Source: Diphasiastrum complanatum (lineage: Eukaryota > Streptophyta > Lycopodiopsida > Lycopodiales > Lycopodiaceae). Taken from it: a DNA stretch of 64,000 nt. Under the pieces are notes generated by a model that saw only the letters and a program-made list of their open reading frames with translations, was not told the origin of the DNA and ran no database searches. The stretch lies in contig CM055096.1 in assembly GCA_029204225.1 (NCBI GenBank), positions 33,189,115 through 33,253,114 on the forward strand, written 5' to 3'. Shown here one piece after another: positions 1-11,872 of the stretch. The translations under genes and the position numbers were made by a program. The first letter of the stretch is position 1, and every line of letters begins with the position of its first letter.

Positions 1-66
1 CTTTGTTTTCGCTCATGGTCGGTCCACTACTTGCATTGGTGCTCTCAATAGGTTTAGATTCTGGAG

Positions 67-444
67 TTGGAACATTATCGGAAAATCCGAGAGGAGTTTT
101 TCAAAAGCCTTCAGGAGGTGATTGAAAGTGGCAGATCATCAATCAATTCTTATCAAAAAGCAAAATTTTGTTCGACACTCTTTATCAACATCCTGATATT
201 GATAATTCTGATACTAATCATACATGATCCTAACAGTGTTGAATCCAATTTTCATATATATAATCCTAAACCATCTATGCCAGATATGGAGCCTCCTGCT
301 GCACGATATACAGATAGTTCGAAGATCAAGTATGACTATTTCAAAGGCACCTCTTCGGACAATGCAGACAGTTATGTTTCCCAATTTGAATTCATTGTTA
401 TTTCCAATGATGAGGGGACACCCTCGTGGAGAAATGCCCACTAA
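67..444 (+). pseudogene. Possible retrotransposon Gag fragment, unassigned
   Basis: This is a 125-codon open stretch of uncertain nature. The N-terminal third is charged and could be helical. Residues 38-55 are a run of Ile and Leu that looks membrane-like but may be an accident of AT-rich decay. The C-terminal part (KIKYDYFKGTSSDNADSYVS followed by FEF) resembles the start of plant gypsy Gag domains, where a 'K..YDYFKGT..D.A..Y...FE' pattern is common. No zinc knuckle, protease or reverse transcriptase follows in the next kilobase, so if it is Gag it is a stump. It could equally be chance coding. I do not recognise a host gene here. Confidence 0.25.
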
Positions 445-500
445 TGGGCCAATCAACAAAATTGCTAACTCATAAAAGAAGCTGATTGGCAATTTTGGCA

Positions 501-1039
501 CAACTCAAAATGGATGACTTTCTTTGTCTGATCTAGTCGTGATGACATCGTTGCACACGATCGTGTTTCTACAAGCAGAAATACGTTGCTATCAAACAAA
601 GAATGTAGAAAAACCTTCTAATCTAACTAATTTGTAGACATTCTAGAGTAACATAGTTTACAAAATTGTATTAAGCAATACAACACTCTGATGTATATCT
701 ACATAGAGGGACTTAAGGAAAATCAATACGATGAAAACATGATAGGCCCAAGTAAAGTAGGATCATCGTGCTTAGAGTCCAACTACAATGATCTTATTTG
801 AAAACCTTAGTGCTTGATTGCTCATAGGATTTTTTTTCTTTAATGATCTAATTAACGTACACTTCAAGTACCTTCATTATATAGATTCACTTACTACTAC
901 GTCGGTGTGTGATTTTATTTTCTATATCTACTGTGATCGTGTATTGAATGCTTTCTCATTCTTTTTTTTCTAAATCTAATCTATTCAATCTCCATTGATT
1001 AATGTTGATACGGCTTGTTTGAACGCAGAATCTCAATCA
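501..1039. other. Unassigned AT-rich stretch upstream of the first LTR
   Basis: I see no convincing coding potential, RNA gene or repeat copy here. It is interspersed AT-rich sequence between the Gag-like fragment and the Copia LTR that starts at 1040. Confidence 0.4.
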
Positions 1040-1866
1040 CGTGAAATTGTCAAAATCTTGCTTGATCTAGGCCAAATATATGTACATATCATCATTACAC
1101 ATTTGTGGAGCATGTTCCCATGTGTGAAATAAATGCGCATATCATTTAAATTAGTCATATAGGTTGTGCATACCATTTTATTTGAGATCTAGTGGCTAAA
1201 ATGGCCAAAATCTAGTTTTCTAGCTATATGCCACTTGGCATCATTTTATTGGTAGAAAGTGTCATACCATGAGATTAGGAGTAATCTCCCATGTGTAGAG
1301 GACTGCTCACACATGTGGAAATATCAGTAGCATGCGAGTTTGTACTTGTAGAAGATAGTTATCTAAGTTCCTATAAGGTAGGAAAATGACCCAAAATCAA
1401 GGAGGTGGCTTAAATCAAGGAAGTCATGGACCATGTGCCAAGTTTGATGTGATTAGTGGATCCTTTGATGACTAGGCATTCTCACACGTTCCAGATCAGC
1501 CGAGTCAGCAGCAGCTCAAGCTTCCTCTTGTGTATATATAGAGCCTCATTTGGCCATAATCAACAAGCAAGTGAGATCTTGGTTTTGGAGGCATATCTTG
1601 AGTACTTTCAATGATAGTCTTGTCTAACTTTAGAGTACTTTATTCTCTGCTGGCAGGCCGTACAAGGATAGGTTTTCACACATGTGAAACCCCTTTTGCC
1701 ATAGTTTGATCTTTGTTGATTGTTCTTGTTAGATTTGTTGATGCAAAACTGATCTAATGAGCTCTAATCTAGTGTAGATTGGGAGATCAATTGAATATAA
1801 CACCCAATCTCTCTTGTGGATCTGATTTGGATCCATTCTTGGTCATTAATTCTCTGAAATTTAACA
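1040..1866 (+). repeat. 5' LTR of Copia element 1
   Basis: The LTR is defined by comparison with two other copies in the window (10782-11347 and 31252-31724). It begins CGTGAAATTGTC; the 10782 copy has TGTGAAATTGTC. It ends AATTTAACA; the 31724 copy ends AATTTCACA. The family consensus therefore has the inverted termini TGTGAAATT / AATTTCACA. A TATATATA box lies near 1533-1540. The LTR contains several CACATGTG-type palindromes. It is followed directly by an initiator-Met primer-binding site, which fixes the 3' boundary. Relative to the other copies it lacks about 26 bp near 1625. Confidence 0.85.
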
Positions 1867-1879
1867 TGGTATCAGAGCC
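1867..1879 (+). promoter_or_regulatory. tRNA-iMet primer-binding site, Copia element 1
   Basis: TGGTATCAGAGCC follows the LTR end without a gap. This is the classical plant Copia primer-binding site, complementary to the 3' end of initiator tRNA-Met. Confidence 0.9.
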
Positions 1880-3267
1880 AAGTACAAGAGCATTGATGGC
1901 AGTGATCTAAACTACACCCAAATTACCAAGCTTTTGGAAACTAGCTAATTTGAGGTAGTGAGTTTGAATGGATAGATAAAACCAATTTTTTTGCAACAAA
2001 TCTTGTTTTGGAATGTAGGTGTACTTTCCACATGTGTGGGACCATACAGTACCTATTCTGAGCATTAAAATTCAGTTTGGTGCATTATTTGCTTCATACA
2101 CCCAAAACTAGTCAATTTTAGTGCATTTTTCAAGCTTTCTCTTGCAGTTTCTATTCCATTGATTTGTTCTTGGTTTAGATCAATAATATAGCTGATTTAA
2201 AGCTTGATTCAAGTACATTAAAGTTGATTCTCAAATGTTTTGAGTGTGCATTGAAGTTGAGAGAGAAAGATTGCCAAAAACTATAGATTGAGGAGTGATT
2301 TTGCAAGTGAGAGACTAAAATCTACAAATCCATCATTCTAGATTTGTTCAAGAGTGATAGGGTCGAGCCTACAAGCTTTCAATTGCTAGAAGACACTATA
2401 AGTTCAGATCTCCAAGTATGCCATTTGGAAAGTGAGAGTGGAGTCTTTGCTAGTACTCCATGATCTCTATGACCTTGTCCTTGGTGAGGTAGAAGAACCT
2501 CAAGATTGTGAAAATAAAAAAGCCATCCAACTTGACTTTTGGGGTTGATGAAGATTTTCATCTTGCATGTAGAGTTACAAATATCAAAATTAGCCTTGTA
2601 GGAACTCGAGCTACATCACATGCAATAATTTCTAGTTGTCATATGTGACATGCATGTAGATTTAGATTATGAAATGGCCAAATTTGGGCTAGTAGAAACT
2701 CGAGGTACCATAATAAAGTCCTAATTGTCCAAAGTGACATGCCAGGCATGCAAGAGTTGGTATGGACAGATGCAAGTGAATTTGTACATTAGTAGTGTAG
2801 AAATTGCCACATGTAGAAAGTAGGTAGAAGTAGGTGGATAAACATGCATGCAAAGTGATATGTGTCACTATTTTGGTAGATTACACTTGTAGATGTGGAC
2901 AAAAGTAGTTGCATGCTAGGACTACCATGAGCTAGGATCATTTCCTATATATGTAATTGTAATGTGATTCTCTAACTCGAGGAGAGCCTTTTTCTCATGT
3001 AATGAAGTTTCATGGTGCTTTCCCACATGTGTGGAATCTAATTGCTTTTGGTTATTTGCATTATAGATTGTGATCTAGCCTTGGATTCTAGTATTAGATT
3101 GTTAATTTCACTCTATAAGTGGTTCATGTGCTATCACAAAGCTTAGGGAAGGTCATTAACACATTTGTGATTTCTTCACACATGTGTACTTGCTGGTTTT
3201 TTCACAAAGATGGACAAGAATTGGTAAGATACAAGAAGAAATCTAGATAGCATTACGTTGCCTAAAA
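1880..3267 (+). other. Untranslated leader of Copia element 1
   Basis: About 1.4 kb without a usable reading frame separates the primer-binding site from the first gag codons. Segments around 2580-2960 (aactcgagctac, catgcatg, aggtggata) loosely echo the LTR of the Copia element at 18.4 kb, so part may be an old LTR insertion. CACATGTG palindromes recur at about 2031 and 3026. Confidence 0.5.
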
Positions 3268-3881
3268 ATGAAGGTAAATAATGACCTACTAAAAGAAGTT
3301 TTATCATGTATCTTGGCCAAAGAGGCATGGTAATCATTAAAGTCTATTTATGAATCCAATAATACTTCAAGAATACTCATGCTAAGAAACCAAATACTTC
3401 AAAGCATGAAAAGAAGTAATGAAATTGCCCAAGATTATGTTCTTAGGATCAAATCTTTGAATAGAGAGTTGTCTTTTATAGGTGATAAGATCCAAACAAT
3501 GAGTTAGTTCAAATCATTTTTAATGGATTAGGGAATGAGTACTCTAATCTAGTTCAAACTTTTGCTATTCAAGATCTACTTCCTAGCATAGAAAAGCTTC
3601 ATAGTATGCTTGTAGCTGAGGAGAGTAGAATGTTTCATATCAAAAATGAGATTGGTTCCTTATCTTTGAATGATGGTGATAAAAAATCTAACTTTTCTTT
3701 TAAAGGCAAGAAGAATAATTTTCCATCCAAGAAGACCCAAGACATGGAGGTCGAGAGCAAGGATGGAGGATCAAGCTCCAAAGGCAAGAGCAAGAAGGAC
3801 AAGAAGAAGCTAAAGTGTTTCTTTTGTGGTAAGAAAGGACACTTTGCATTCGAGTGTTACAAGAAGAAGAATTCCCAATAG
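3268..3881 (+). pseudogene. Copia Gag remnant with CCHC zinc knuckle
   Basis: The fragment starts at the internal ATG at 3268 (MKVNNDLLKEVL) and shows the Copia Gag signature: LAKEAW (then a stop), SLKSIYESNNTSRI, RNQILQSMKRSNE and LNRELSFIGD. After one frame change near 3495 it continues NELVQIIFNGL and LHSMLVAEESR. The last 60 residues are Lys/Ser-rich and end in a zinc knuckle, CFFCGKKGHFAFEC, with all four ligands (C-X2-C-X4-H-X4-C). Gag packages element RNA in cytoplasmic particles. The stop at the LAKEAW motif and the frameshift make it non-functional. The N-terminal 60 or so residues usual for this family are missing or unrecognisable. Confidence 0.75.
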
Positions 3882-4523
3882 AAGGACAACCATGGCAACC
3901 TTGTGCTTGAGGAGGAGGATGAATGCAACTCATCCTTAATGACATCCATAACACCAACATCTAATCAAAACACATGGTGGATTGATAGGGGCTATCTCCC
4001 ACATGACTCACCAAAAGGACTACTTCTCTACCTTACAATAACTCTAAGAAGATTATCTTCATAGCAAGTGATCAAGAATGTGAGATTGTAGGAATTGGAT
4101 CCATTCCATTATGCCTTGGATCAGCTAAGAAAGTAGATTTATACAATGTTCTTTATGTACCTTCTATTACAAAGAACTTGTTGAGTGTTGGACAACTTAT
4201 GGATAGTGGATTAGATGTACATTTCAAGCATGGAGCATGTTCCATTTTGAAAAATGATAAATGTATTGCTAATGGTCTTAATATGGAAGTTTATTCAAGT
4301 TGGATGCTAATGTTATGGTTGGAAGTGTAAACATGGCAAGGGAGGAGCTCACTCAAGTGGAATTGTGGCACAAAAGGTTAGGCCATCCTAACTTCAAAGC
4401 TATGAAGACCATGCAATTGGACTACCAAAACCATATCCAAGTGTGGCAAGCTTTGTGAAGCAAGTGGAATTTCCAAATCTCATAAGCAACCATTCAAGAG
4501 ATCTTTGACAAGATCTAACTCTT
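3882..4523 (+). pseudogene. Copia protease and integrase N-terminus, broken
   Basis: After Gag, TWWIDRG marks the aspartic protease active site. The normal Asp-Ser/Thr-Gly has become Asp-Arg-Gly, and the frame is lost just after. Protease and linker motifs continue at 4070-4240 (EIVGIGSIPL, LYNVLYVPSITKNLLSVGQL). From 4345 the integrase zinc-binding start ELWHKRLGHPNFKAM is readable. Sequence related to this family stops at about 4520, inside the integrase. The C-terminal end of the same polyprotein reappears at 10608, so everything between is an insertion or replacement. Confidence 0.75.
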
Positions 4524-5453
<930 letters not shown>

Positions 5454-5471
5454 TGGCGCTGTTGTCGGGGA
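5454..5471 (+). promoter_or_regulatory. Gypsy-type primer-binding site
   Basis: TGGCGCTGTTGTCGGGGA closely resembles the TGGCGCCGTTGCCGGGGA site that follows 5' LTRs of plant Ty3/gypsy elements, especially Athila/Tat-like ones. It marks the start of the internal region of the gypsy element whose gag-pol follows. Confidence 0.75.
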
Positions 5472-6838
5472 TAGGTTTCCACTAACTAGTTTAGCTGTAT
5501 TTTAGCTATTTTCTTGCTTTTTAGAGTAGTTTTAGGTAGATTTTTGGGTGTTTAGAGTTAGTTTCTGTATTTTTTTTTGTGTTTGGACTATTCACAGCCA
5601 AGGGAGGAGGTGTGAGAGGGTAGAGGAGGCTCTGAATAGCCTCTAAGGGCTTGAAACCCAAACCAACTGGCCAAAAATCCAAAAAACACACCAATCTGTA
5701 TTTTTGGAGGGGAAAAGAGTCTAAAATCTCATCAAATTTTTATATCTCCAGAACCCGTGTGAATTAACCCTTGCATGACTGGCAGCAACTCCAGGGTACT
5801 GTCCCAGACCTGCATAGAAGCCTGTGAGAGTTAGTTCCAAGCAGATTGTAAAAATCAGAGAAAAATCATAAAAAATTCAAAAAACCCTTGAAAAAATTCA
5901 AAAAAGTTAAATCTTCATAAGAACTCTCGCAGAGCCCTCTAAAGTTCCATCTCAGTGAGACCAAGACACAAAGAAGCTTGCGAGAATTAGTTTGATGTCT
6001 AAGTGCCTCTGTGAGAGTTCCCAATAAAAAAAAGATGGGAAAGTACTAGTGAACCCTCGCAGACAGCAAAATTGTCAGTTCCAGTGGTCAAGAACTCTTG
6101 CAGAGGATTTTGAAGTTTTATCTTAGTGAGACCAGGACACAGAAGAGTTTGCGAGAGTTTTTTTTATTTCAATGAGCAAAAAATTGGATTTAAGTGCAAA
6201 AAAATCACTAAAAAGTGAAGATCCAGCAAATCCTTCCAGTAAGAACTCTCGCAGACCCTCTTAATCGATTTAAAATGATAATTTCCACTAGTGATGAAGC
6301 CTGCGAGAGTTAGTTTTGAGATTTGGTGAAGATCAAGCCAAAAAAGTGGTTTTAAACTCTTGTAGATAGTGAAATTTTCACTTCTTGTGAGAGTTAACTC
6401 TCGCAAAGAATTCTATAGTGAGATTTGATTCAGATCCAACTACTGTGAGCCTTGCGAGAGTTACTTTCCAAGGATCTAAGAGATATCATATTTTTTATCT
6501 ACAAAAATAGTTAAAGAACCCTCGCACAACCAACCCTCGCACAAGAGAACCCTCGTAGACCATATCAGTCGAAAGATCTGCATCAGACCCAACTACTGTC
6601 AAAATCTCAGGTCAATTAGTGTAAGGAGTAAAAAGCTATCAAGGAAAAACCACCGCAAAAGGCCTAAAATTCACTTCAGGCCAATCAAATCGATCAGATC
6701 CTTGAGATCCAGACTGCATCCTACTGTATAAGCAGATCCAATCACTTTGGAACCCACCATCGGATGAATCTGAGATCGGGACGATCAATAGCATGAAGGA
6801 TAGCAAATCAAGCACCACACCTTCCCAGATTAGCAACT
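5472..6838 (+). repeat. Gypsy leader with alternating CTCTCGCAG / GCGAGAG motifs
   Basis: This is an untranslated leader of about 1.4 kb. Between about 5750 and 6560 it repeats a short motif in alternating orientation. Forward forms are AACTCTCGCAGA, AACCCTCGCAGA and similar (about 5931, 6051, 6243, 6515 and 6535). Reverse forms are GCGAGAGTTAG and similar (about 5822, 5981, 6150, 6303 and 6453). At 6383-6403 two arms meet in a near-perfect palindrome (TGTGAGAGTTAACTCTCGCA). No protein is encoded. Confidence 0.7.
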
Positions 6839-8322
6839 GTGCAACAAGAGACAGAACCGGAACCAATACCAATGGATCCAATGGGCCAACCCGTACTTGT
6901 CGCTCCCTTGCAAGCAGTCCGGAGAGCACCACAGATGAAAATACCAAAATACAATAGATCATCCAATCCCATCCGATTCCTCCAAATCTACGAGCAAGCT
7001 TGTGAAATCTACGACGAACGGACACCTGCGGAGAAGCTGATGTTGTTTCCCATGTCCTTATTGGCAGTGGCTCAAGATTGGTTTTTCAACTTGTCAGAGA
7101 AAGAAAAATCTATCTGGAAAGTGGTTAAAGCAGCTCTCATTACGCGCTTTAGACCAAGAAAGTTTCTGGAAGACCTGTTCCTCCTGCTAAGCAAAGTCAA
7201 GATGGAAAAATGAGAAAGGATCATGGACTATATTGAGCGGGTTAAACACTTACGATCCGAGTGTAGTGCATCCCTAACTCCCGATCACGCAGTGATAATG
7301 TAGTTCCTAGTCGGACTATCTGACGAAGCATCAAAAGAGAACTGAAACGACGGGAGCAGTACGCTACTCTGCAAGAAGCTATGGAAGATGCCATCAGGGA
7401 AGAAGATGAGGGATCTGATGACGAATATCCATCCACCCACATCCCTACTCCCTCGTTAGCATCATCATCATCAAACGCATCTGCTCTATCCGCAGAACTG
7501 CTGTTGGAGCAAATGACAAAATTACACAAACAGTAGATGGAGCAACTTACGGCGCAGTTTGACCAGAAACTAAAAGCCTTACAGGGAGCTGTAGCAGTAA
7601 GGCCACATCAATCGGAACCAAACTAGCTGCAGTATCCAAGACGAGAGAATGTATGGTTTTCAATGTGCATGCAATACCATACAGCGAATGAGTGTCTAGT
7701 CCTAAAGCAAAATCTGAAATTGACATATAGATTCTACCATCTGTGCAATGCAACATCGCACGATATGGCATTTTGCCCATTTAACCCCTAGATTGTTCAA
7801 CAAATTAGAAGTCCTTATCAAACTACTTATCCTTACCATCAAGGGGCACCCAACATGGCACCAAGGTACAATGCACCGAATCAACCACAACATATGGACC
7901 TATCTGCACCACCAGGGCCAGCCAATCGATAAGTGGCCCATGAAAACCTGACAGCAGTGGAATCAGAGATGCAAATGCCACCTCAACCTAAGCAGCAGCA
8001 ATGGTACGGACCAGATGAACCATTTATGGATCCTGCCATAAATGAATATGTTGCGGCCTATGTAGGTCAAACTCAGCGTCAAGGTAGAAAAAATTATGGC
8101 TGCTATGGATGCGGCGAAGGACACAGAATTGCGGAATGTCTCTACAAGGGACAATATACATCCTTCTGCCGAGAATGCGGTTATGGGCACTGTTACAAGA
8201 ATTGTCCATTTAAACCTAGAACCAGTGCACTTCTTAACTTCATTGCAATACAGCAACAAGCAGTTCCAGCAGGGATGCCATCGGAAGGAAGTGGCTCCCT
8301 CACCACTACCATTGGTCACTGA
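6839..8322 (+). pseudogene. Ty3/gypsy Gag remnant
   Basis: The first 125 codons read as plant gypsy Gag: APQMKIPKYNRSSNPIRF, IYEQACEIYDERTPAEKLML and AQDWFFNLSEKEKSIW. After a stop at 7211 the frame breaks repeatedly. Ser/Asp-rich linker (7390-7500) and Gln-rich segments follow. Near 8095-8200 a double zinc knuckle reads GCYGCGEGHRIAEC and then FCRECGYGHCYKNC. The order capsid-like domain, linker, zinc knuckles matches the family. Several frameshifts and stops mean it cannot be translated as one protein. Confidence 0.75.
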
Positions 8323-8649
8323 GGACCAACTCTCAACTTCCGTGCCATATCCGAATGTGAGAGAAGAAAGAAGGTACCAAAAAATAAAACACTGGGTATA
8401 GAAAGCACAAGCGGAGGAAAAAGAGCAAGAAAGAGAAAATTCCACGGAACCTCCAGTTGGCATCGAACGGATACCGCAAGTGGGCTCACCACTGTGCATT
8501 GATCAGAATGATCGGTTGCACCAACATGAACCACCTTTTCACATGGTGGATCCCAACGAACCACGCATTGAAAGGCTCACACTATTTTCAAGCCGTGTTA
8601 GTTTACCACTCGAAGAACTACTGCGGATTGCACTACAAGCAAAAAGCCT

Positions 8650-9060
8650 TCTAGTTGAATAGCCAAAGCGGATGAGGAGCCAGTAGCATCTGAGCCCATA
8701 TATTGTACGGGCTATGAAGAAACAAGTAACGTCCTCCACATCGGAGCAGCATGGGAAAGTGAGGAACACAACATCACTTTACCAATCAAACACAAGAGAT
8801 ACGAGGACGAGACAGCAGTGGTAGATGGAGGATCGGGTGTCAATTTGATCTCCACTACTTTGTATGAAAAATGGGGTTTGCAAGGGTTGAATCCAGCAAG
8901 ATTTGCCATCAAGCTAGCAGATCAATCCTATGTGAAACCAAAAGGTGTAGTTGCCAATATTCTCATAAAAATAGCAGGCATGCATTTTGTGATTACTTTT
9001 GTAGTCATGGATATACCTGAATCTCCATTTGCATACCGTGTTTTATTGGAAAGACCATGA
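8650..9060 (+). pseudogene. Gypsy aspartic protease domain
   Basis: The open frame at 8818-9060 carries AVVDGGSGVNLIS, the retropepsin active site with Asp-Gly-Gly in place of Asp-Ser/Thr-Gly, as is common in this gypsy clade. ILIKIAGMHFVITFVVMDI and the 'flap and ILG' position (YRVLLERP; usually ILGRP) follow. The order after Gag and before reverse transcriptase confirms identity. Its role would be to process the Gag-Pol polyprotein. Confidence 0.75.
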
Positions 9061-9896
9061 TTGAGGACTACACAAGTAGTACACAACTGGGATACGGAAA
9101 AACTCACCTTCGAGAATAGAGAACGAGCTGTAAAGGTTGATCCAACCACATTGGTGGTGAAACCTATTGCACCCAAAGCTAATGACGGATCATCTACGAC
9201 AGATCACACGATTGATCGCCCAAGGCCAGCCAAGGGACTCACTATGATTCAAAGACGGATGTCGTAAGATGGACGAATGCATTAGCAACTATTGACTATC
9301 GGACATGTCAATATGAATCAGATCCGAAACCCAGTACATCTTCACCCAAGTGTTACACTATGGACACACCAATCACATTTGGAGTGAATATGATAAACGT
9401 AGCATGGCTGTCAACGGAGCCTATTGAGAACTCAGTGGATGAAGATCTAGTCCTTTGGCAACATGCTCTAACTTATAATAAGGAGATTGAGCTGACTGAT
9501 GAACAGGTCCTACATCACATGGACCTAGATCGTTACGAAACCAAGAAAGTACTAGCTCAACCACCGCAAAAGTTTGTTATGGTGAAAGTCTCAAGGATCG
9601 ATCCACCCAAGGCACCTATGAATAAGAAGAATCAGTTGAAGCAACGCTACAACTAGGTGATCCGATGGAGTGATCTACCCGAAGAGGCGATAGCTACAGT
9701 GGATGTTGATATTCGCAACAACGAGGCAAATGTCACGGCAGTCTCGATGAAAGACAACAAGAATGAACCCACCAAAATGACAAAAAAGAGCAAAAAGAAG
9801 GTGTTGGACTCCTTGAAGTCGATCAGGATAGACTTAGATACAGCGTCATCTTTTACACAGGTGACAGAAAATAAAAAAAATGACCAGTCGGGCTAA
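9061..9896 (+). pseudogene. Gypsy protease-RT linker
   Basis: These are open but interrupted frames (9360-9653, 9657-9893) with RPWxR-like remnants and a long charged linker. They include RVSRIDPPKAP and DVDIRNNEANVTA-type sequence that I read as the spacer between protease and reverse transcriptase. No catalytic motif is visible. The Lys-rich end (KNEPTKMTKKSKKKVL) resembles a basic spacer. Confidence 0.5.
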
Positions 9897-10071
9897 GATC
9901 AATATACTGAAGGAGGAATCTCAATGAGCGCTAGTTCACGAGATGCTTGAGACTTTCAAGAATTATACCTTGGACGACGTGGTAATCATGATGCTGCAAG
10001 CCTAGAGAGAACCTGATCAAAGTCAGGCACCAACGGAACAAGTCTTCGAGGGACCTGCGCGAATACAGCCG

Positions 10072-10607
10072 ATGAATCTTGCCGAGCTAGGTGAAGAAAA
10101 AAAGATAGTGCATGTGGGAGAGCAGTTAACACCCACACAGTTCAAGAGACTACGATCGTTGTTGGTGGAGTATAAAGACTATTTTGCCTGGAGTTATAGT
10201 GACCTAAAGGGCATTCCACCAATAGTAGTCCAACACACCATACCCTTGGTGGACGGAGTAGTCCCCAAGGTAAGCCGTTATTACCGCTGCAACCCAAATT
10301 ATACTGAGCTGATCAAGCAAGAGTTACAGAAGCTGATGGATGCAGATTTCATCTATGAAATCGAGCACACGGAATGGGTATCACCGATAGTTATAGTACC
10401 CAAGAAGAACGACAAAATGTGGATTTGTGTAAATCTGAAAGCGCTAAATGCAGTCATCAAAAAGGATCATTTTTCTCTACCATTTACGGAAAGTGTCCTC
10501 GACAGAGTAGCTAGCGCCGAAGCCTACAGTTTTCTAGACGGCTTCAGTGGCTACAACCAGGTGAAGATAGCCCCCCAGGACCAACACAAGATAGCATTGT
10601 CACTGTT
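10072..10607 (+). pseudogene. Gypsy reverse transcriptase, N-terminal half
   Basis: About 178 codons of clear Ty3/gypsy reverse transcriptase: VEYKDYFAWSYSDLKGIPP, VQHTIPL, ADFIYEIEHTEWVSPIVIVPKKN, WICVNLKALNAVIKKDHF and FLDGFSGYNQVKIAPQDQHK. The usual Asp of the first catalytic motif is retained in FLDGFSGYNQ. The protein stops being recognisable at DQHKIAL, before the YVDD box, and passes into the C-terminal end of a Copia polyprotein. No thumb, RNase H or integrase of this element follows on this strand. Confidence 0.85.
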
Positions 10608-10781
10608 TTGTGAGGGAGAAAGTGCAAGCAAAGGAGGTCAAGCTCAACCATCTTTCATCATCAGATTGTATTGTTGATATACTTACAAAGTCATTGCCAA
10701 AAGATCCATTTGTAAACAATTAGCACTTGGATTTGTAGATAGATCCATGTTAGATTTACCAAGCTAGATTTTGAGGAGGAG
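10608..10781 (+). pseudogene. Copia element 1: end of RNase H plus polypurine tract
   Basis: From about 10655 one frame reads SSDCIVDILTKSLPKDPF, the standard C-terminus of plant Copia RNase H (compare SSCIVDLLTKPLCKSAF at about 23610). A polypurine tract, TTGAGGAGGAG at 10771-10781, abuts the 3' LTR. This is the severed tail of the polyprotein whose front half ends at 4523. Confidence 0.8.
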
Positions 10782-11352
10782 TGTGAAATTGTCAAAATCT
10801 TGCTTGATCTAGGCCAAATATATGTACATATCAACATTACAAAAGTGTGGAGCCTGTTCTCACATGTGAAATAAATGCACATTTCATTTAGATTAGTCAT
10901 ATAGGTTGTAAATACCATTTTATTTCAGATCTAGTGGCTAAAATGACCAAAATCTAGTTTTTAATATGCCACTTGGCATCATTTTATTGGTAAAAAGTGG
11001 TATACCATGAGATTAGGAGTAATCTTCCATGTGTAGAGGACTGCTCACATGTGTGGAAATATTAGTAGCATGTGAGTTTGTACTTGTATAAGATATTTAT
11101 CTAAGTTCCTATAAGTTAGAAAAATTACCCAAAATCAAGGAGGTGGCTTAAATCAAGGAAGTCATGGACCATTTGCCAAGTTTGATGTGATTAGTGGATC
11201 CTTTGATGACTAGGCATTCTCACACTTGATCAGCTGAGTCAGTAGTAGCTCGAGCTTCCTCTTGTGTATATATAGATTCTCATTTGGCCATAATCAACAA
11301 GCAAGTGAGATCTTGGTTCTAGATGCATATCTTGAGTAATTTCAATGCTAGT
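10782..11352 (+). repeat. 3' LTR of Copia element 1, first part
   Basis: It starts TGTGAAATTGTC and tracks the 1040-1866 LTR closely until CAATGCTAGT at 11352, where the non-autonomous element is inserted. The LTR resumes at 15840. Confidence 0.85.
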
Positions 11353-11872
11353 TGTTATGTCCATGACCACTAAGTAGGATTCAGTATACTCCTAGTCTTG
11401 GATACACGTTACTCTAGTAAATCAAACTGTTAGTTATGCCACATCATACTAGATGTGACCGGAAAGTAACTAATATCCTTGTGAGGCCCATAACACGCTA
11501 AATGGAGTTTAGACAAGGTATGAGACAATGTATGCATGTGTAGAGTTATCAATAGCGATTCTATGAATAGTTGGTCCATGCATAGGACTCTATTCTAGGT
11601 GAATCTATGTATAGGGAACTTAGGGCTATGCATGCTATTTGCCCAGGATGCTTATGGCTCTATAAGAAGAGGCCAAACTTGCCCTACTCCTCATTGATGA
11701 TCATGGATTCATTTCCAAGGTTTCACTCTACATTCATGCTTCTTGTTCCTTGGCTTGGGGGTGAAGCTACTAGAGTTGATTGGTCGCTTCTACTTGGTTG
11801 GGTGGTTGCTCCATAGTGTGTTTTCCATTGTGTATTGTCTTGTAAGCAGGACCTTAGGGAGCTTCCCTTACA
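11353..11872 (+). repeat. 5' LTR of the non-autonomous element
   Basis: 520 bp, TGTTATGTCC to CCCTTACA. A TATAAGA box at about 11661 is a candidate start for element transcription. It is conserved at the same place in the 3' LTR. Confidence 0.92.
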
